Shown here: positions 4,792-6,993 of the stretch, in pieces
How the letters are laid out: every line of letters begins with the position of its first letter
Numbering within the stretch: the first letter of the stretch is position 1
NCBI GenBank assembly: GCA_934503275.1
Contig: CAKSVD010000046.1
Span: 1 to 6,993, forward strand
DNA from: an uncultured Faecalibacterium sp.
GTDB lineage: Bacteria; Bacillota; Clostridia; Oscillospirales; Ruminococcaceae
Direction: 5' to 3'
DNA length: 6,993 nt
Made by a program: the position numbers and the translations under genes
Notes under the pieces: model-generated
Databases searched by the model: none
Told to the model about the DNA's origin: nothing
The model's input: the letters and a program-made list of their open reading frames with translations, nothing else

Positions 4792-6084
4792 ATGCTTTAC
4801 AACACGTTCGGCCGCCGGTTGGCGGCGCTGGTGCTCACATTGGCAGTGGCTCTTTCGGCAGTGCTGCCGGGGTTTGCGGCATACCCCATGCCCATCCAGA
4901 CCGCAACCGAGACCGAGGCGGTGTATCTGTTCAACGCGGACACCGGCAAGACCATCCTGAACCAGAACGCCGACCAGCAGAAATATGTGGCCAGCCTGAC
5001 CAAGCTGATGACCGCCCTGCTGCTGGTGGAAAGCGGCAAGGACCTGAACGGTGAGGTGACCGTGCCCACCGACCTGACGCAGGAGTTCAAGGATATCCAG
5101 AACGCCAACGGCACCACCATAGGGCTGCGCATCGGCGAGACCGTGCGCCGCATCGACCTGCTGAACGCCATGCTCATCGTCAGCGCAAACGACGCTGCCA
5201 GCGTTATTGCGTGGGACGTGGCGGGCAGCGTGGTGGGCTTTGTGCAGCAGATGAACGCCAAGGCGGCAGAGCTGGGCTGCACCGGCACGAACTTTACCTG
5301 TGCCCACGGCCTGTTTGACTACGGCAACGTGTCCACCGCGCAGGATCTGGCAAAGATCGCCGCCGCCTGTGCGGAGAACCAGACCTTTGCACAGGTGGCA
5401 GGCACCGCCAGCTATGTGCTCCCGGCCACCAATCTGCGCAAGGCGGAGCATACCATCAGCAGCTCCAACAGCCTGATGAACAGTGAAAGCGCCAACTACC
5501 GGGAATATGTCAAGTGGGTCAAGGGTGGCTTTACCACGCTGGCAGGCCGCTGCATCGTGGCCTTTGCCCAGCAGGACGGCCACAGCTACGGGCTGGTGAT
5601 CCTTGGCTGCGACACGCAGGACCATCTGTTTACCGCGTGTGATGACCTGTTCGACTGGGCGTTTGCCAGCTTTGCCGACCGGCCGCTGGTGGATACCAAG
5701 ACCGTGCTGACCACCGTAGACCTGACCAAGTGCCGCACCGAGCCGGTTGTGGAACTGTACGCTGCCGCCCCGGTCAGCGGCTACGGCCACAGCGACGATA
5801 AGGTAAGCTATTCCTTTGACCTGCCCGAGAGCGTCTCCGCTACCGTTAAGGATGGCCAGAAGCTGGGCACCGCCACCGTCTATCTGGACGGCTACGAGGT
5901 GGGACAGGTAGACCTTGTGACCCACCGGGAGTATGTGTCGGATTTCCGCACCGATCTCAAGGCCACCCTGCTGCTGCTCTGCGCCCTGATTTTGATTTTG
6001 TGTGCACTGGGCTTTGTCACCCTGCGCTGCGGCGGCGGGCTGACCCTCAACCAGCGCCGCCGTCAGATGAAGAAGAATAGATAA
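4792..6084 (+). CDS. D-alanyl-D-alanine carboxypeptidase-like protein (S11), membrane-anchored, KGG variant
   Basis: This 430-residue paralogue of the upstream gene is alignable from the signal peptide onwards (both carry ASLTK, SANDAASVIAWDVAGS and GNVSTAQD at the same positions). The layout is a signal peptide (1-30), S11 catalytic domain (about 40-292), C-terminal beta domain (about 305-385), a transmembrane helix (391-411) and a short basic cytoplasmic tail. Ser68, Lys71 and SAN (131-133) are present. The third motif reads VKGGFTT (243-249), so the KTG Thr, which helps bind the substrate carboxylate, is Gly245. Activity may be reduced or altered, or the protein may mainly bind peptidoglycan. 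AGGGGG (4779-4784) lies 7 bases before the ATG. No strong promoter is seen in the 72-base gap, so readthrough from the first gene is likely. A strong hairpin begins right after the stop. Confidence 0.9.
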   Translation: MLYNTFGRRLAALVLTLAVALSAVLPGFAAYPMPIQTATETEAVYLFNADTGKTILNQNADQQKYVASLTKLMTALLLVESGKDLNGEVTVPTDLTQEFKDIQNANGTTIGLRIGETVRRIDLLNAMLIVSANDAASVIAWDVAGSVVGFVQQMNAKAAELGCTGTNFTCAHGLFDYGNVSTAQDLAKIAAACAENQTFAQVAGTASYVLPATNLRKAEHTISSSNSLMNSESANYREYVKWVKGGFTTLAGRCIVAFAQQDGHSYGLVILGCDTQDHLFTACDDLFDWAFASFADRPLVDTKTVLTTVDLTKCRTEPVVELYAAAPVSGYGHSDDKVSYSFDLPESVSATVKDGQKLGTATVYLDGYEVGQVDLVTHREYVSDFRTDLKATLLLLCALILILCALGFVTLRCGGGLTLNQRRRQMKKNR

Positions 6085-6085
6085 G

Positions 6086-6135
6086 AAAGAATAAAGCGCC
6101 TGTCCGGCTTCGCCGGACAGGCGCTTTATTCTTTT
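6086..6135. terminator. Bidirectional terminator between the carboxypeptidase and biotin ligase genes
   Basis: Positions 6086-6108 and 6112-6134 form a perfect 23-bp stem with a TTC loop. The outer arms are A-rich and T-rich, so each strand ends in a T-rich tail after a GC-rich core. It lies between convergent genes, one base after the left stop and 8 bases from the right stop, and can end both transcripts. Confidence 0.92.
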
Positions 6136-6142
6136 ATTATAA

Positions 6143-6910
6143 TTACACTGCCCCGTAGATGCCGTGCACCGAAACCTCCCCGGTGAAAACGTGCTGCTCC
6201 CCGGCATCGGTGCGCACCACTAAACGCCCCTCGGCGTCCACGTCCACGGCCTCGCCTGCGCCCTGACTGCCGTCCGGCAGGTCAAAGGTGACCCGGCGGC
6301 CCAGATTGATGCAGGCGGCCTTGTATTCCTCCCGGAAGGGCACAAAGCCGTCCCGGGCAAAGGTGTACAGGTTGCGGTCAAAGCCGAAATCGGTCAGCCC
6401 CTCGGCCAGCCATGCAGGGTCGGTGGCAAGATCCACCGCAGCGCCCTGCAAGGCCAGCGAGGTGCCGTGGGGCAGGTCGGCGGCGTCAAAATAACTCTGC
6501 GGCTGGGCAAGGTTGATGCCGATGCCGCACAAAATGCCGCGCCCCTGCTGCTGGTAGCCGTAGCTTACGCTTTCGCACAGGATGCCTACGATCTTTTTGC
6601 CGCTCAGCAAAAGGTCGTTGGGCCACTTGATCTGGCAGTCCACGCCGTAGCGCAGCTGTAATTGGCGGCGCACCGCAAGGCTTGCCAGCAGCGGCAGGGT
6701 GGCGGGCTGCGCCAGCGGCTCCTTGATGGCAACTGTGTAGTACAGCGCCTTACCCTCGGCGTTTACCCAGCTGCGGCCAAGCCGCCCGCGCCCGGCGGTC
6801 TGGTTTTCGGTATACACCGCCGCCACCGGGCCGAACTCTTCAAAATGTTCCTTTACATAGGCGTTGGTGCTGCCGCATTCCGGCAGATAGCGCACCTCGT
6901 TGATGCTCAT
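6143..6910 (-). CDS. birA: Biotin-[acetyl-CoA-carboxylase] ligase, no DNA-binding domain
   Basis: This 255-residue cytoplasmic enzyme makes biotinyl-AMP from biotin and ATP and transfers biotin to a lysine of biotin carboxyl carrier proteins. Motifs in order are GSTN (13-16), TAGRGRLGRSW (38-48, the biotin/adenylate-binding loop), KWPND (95-99, with the catalytic Lys), KKIVGILCE (105-113) and GIGINL (129-134). A C-terminal SH3-like domain covers about 204-250 (GRRVTFDLPDG ... FTGEVSVHG). The N-terminal helix-turn-helix of E. coli BirA is absent, so this is the non-repressor type and any biotin-responsive regulation must come from elsewhere. AAAGAGG (6927-6921) lies 10 bases before the ATG. 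The ATG overlaps the stop of the preceding gene (ATGA, 6910-6907), implying translational coupling in one operon. Confidence 0.93.
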   Translation of the reverse strand: MSINEVRYLPECGSTNAYVKEHFEEFGPVAAVYTENQTAGRGRLGRSWVNAEGKALYYTVAIKEPLAQPATLPLLASLAVRRQLQLRYGVDCQIKWPNDLLLSGKKIVGILCESVSYGYQQQGRGILCGIGINLAQPQSYFDAADLPHGTSLALQGAAVDLATDPAWLAEGLTDFGFDRNLYTFARDGFVPFREEYKAACINLGRRVTFDLPDGSQGAGEAVDVDAEGRLVVRTDAGEQHVFTGEVSVHGIYGAV

Positions 6911-6993
6911 TGTTTGGGTACCTCTTTGTGCTCATAGGCGGTCACTGCGCCGTTTTCCAGCGTCAGCAGGCCGTAGGTGTCCGGGCCGGTGTA
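6907..6993 (-). CDS. Unidentified protein, C-terminal 28 residues (5' end outside window)
   Basis: On the minus strand a frame is open from the window edge to TGA at 6909-6907. Its last residues include GPDTYGLLTLENGAVTAYEH, followed by KEVPKQ. The alternating hydrophobic and turn residues (YGLLTLENGAVTAY) suggest a beta-hairpin, as at the end of some metallophosphoesterase-type proteins. There is too little sequence for a family call. The stop overlaps the birA start by four bases, and the birA ribosome binding site lies inside its coding sequence. This shows it is a real coding frame and the upstream partner of birA. Confidence 0.7.
   Translation of the reverse strand, partial: YTGPDTYGLLTLENGAVTAYEHKEVPKQ

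Noticed and set aside
4777..6207. Long minus-strand frame (476 codons) opposite the second carboxypeptidase
   Set aside because: It is a mirror of a well-supported S11 gene. It is rich in His, Gly and Gln as expected of an antisense shadow, and it crosses the terminator hairpin.

Overview
The window comes from a GC-rich Gram-positive gut anaerobe. Gene content, codon choice and the CCCTCTCAGTC-type intergenic hairpin resemble Faecalibacterium, Gemmiger or Subdoligranulum (Oscillospiraceae). That assignment is inference from memory of such genomes, not a search result. The genes are housekeeping genes; no phage, IS, CRISPR, tRNA or rRNA is visible.

Layout from left to right. (1) Positions 1-402 hold the 3' end of an MgtE magnesium channel gene, closed by a strong terminator at 413-451. 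(2) About 690 bases without a gene (452-1138) hold a chain of stem-loops and then a dense cluster of TTTTCCACA/TGTGGAAAA sequences. These fit the DnaA-box consensus TTWTNCACA: six exact copies and three one-mismatch copies lie between 646 and 1082. (3) An extended -10 promoter (1139-1167) starts a unit with a catalytically dead rhomboid-fold membrane protein (1216-1860), a perfect 18-bp hairpin lacking a T-tract, and the DNA polymerase III delta-prime subunit gene holB (1968-2933). (4) A bidirectional-looking terminator (2947-2995) separates this from a minus-strand gamma-class carbonic anhydrase-like gene (3184-3702). A possible small minus-strand transcript lies between them. (5) Divergent from that gene are two tandem paralogous D-Ala-D-Ala carboxypeptidase genes (peptidase S11): a short one without C-terminal domain or anchor (3820-4719), and a full-length membrane-anchored one whose KTG box reads KGG (4792-6084). 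(6) A 23-bp perfect hairpin separates these from a minus-strand biotin-protein ligase gene (6143-6910), which overlaps by 4 bases the end of an unidentified upstream gene running off the window (6907-6993).

How they work together: the rhomboid-like protein and holB probably share a transcript, so the DnaA-box cluster sits directly upstream of a replication-protein unit. The cluster may be an origin, a DnaA-titrating site or a regulatory region; this is the most unusual part of the window. The two carboxypeptidases act on exported peptidoglycan and look like a duplicated pair that has diverged in anchoring and active site. The biotin ligase and its partner are translationally coupled.
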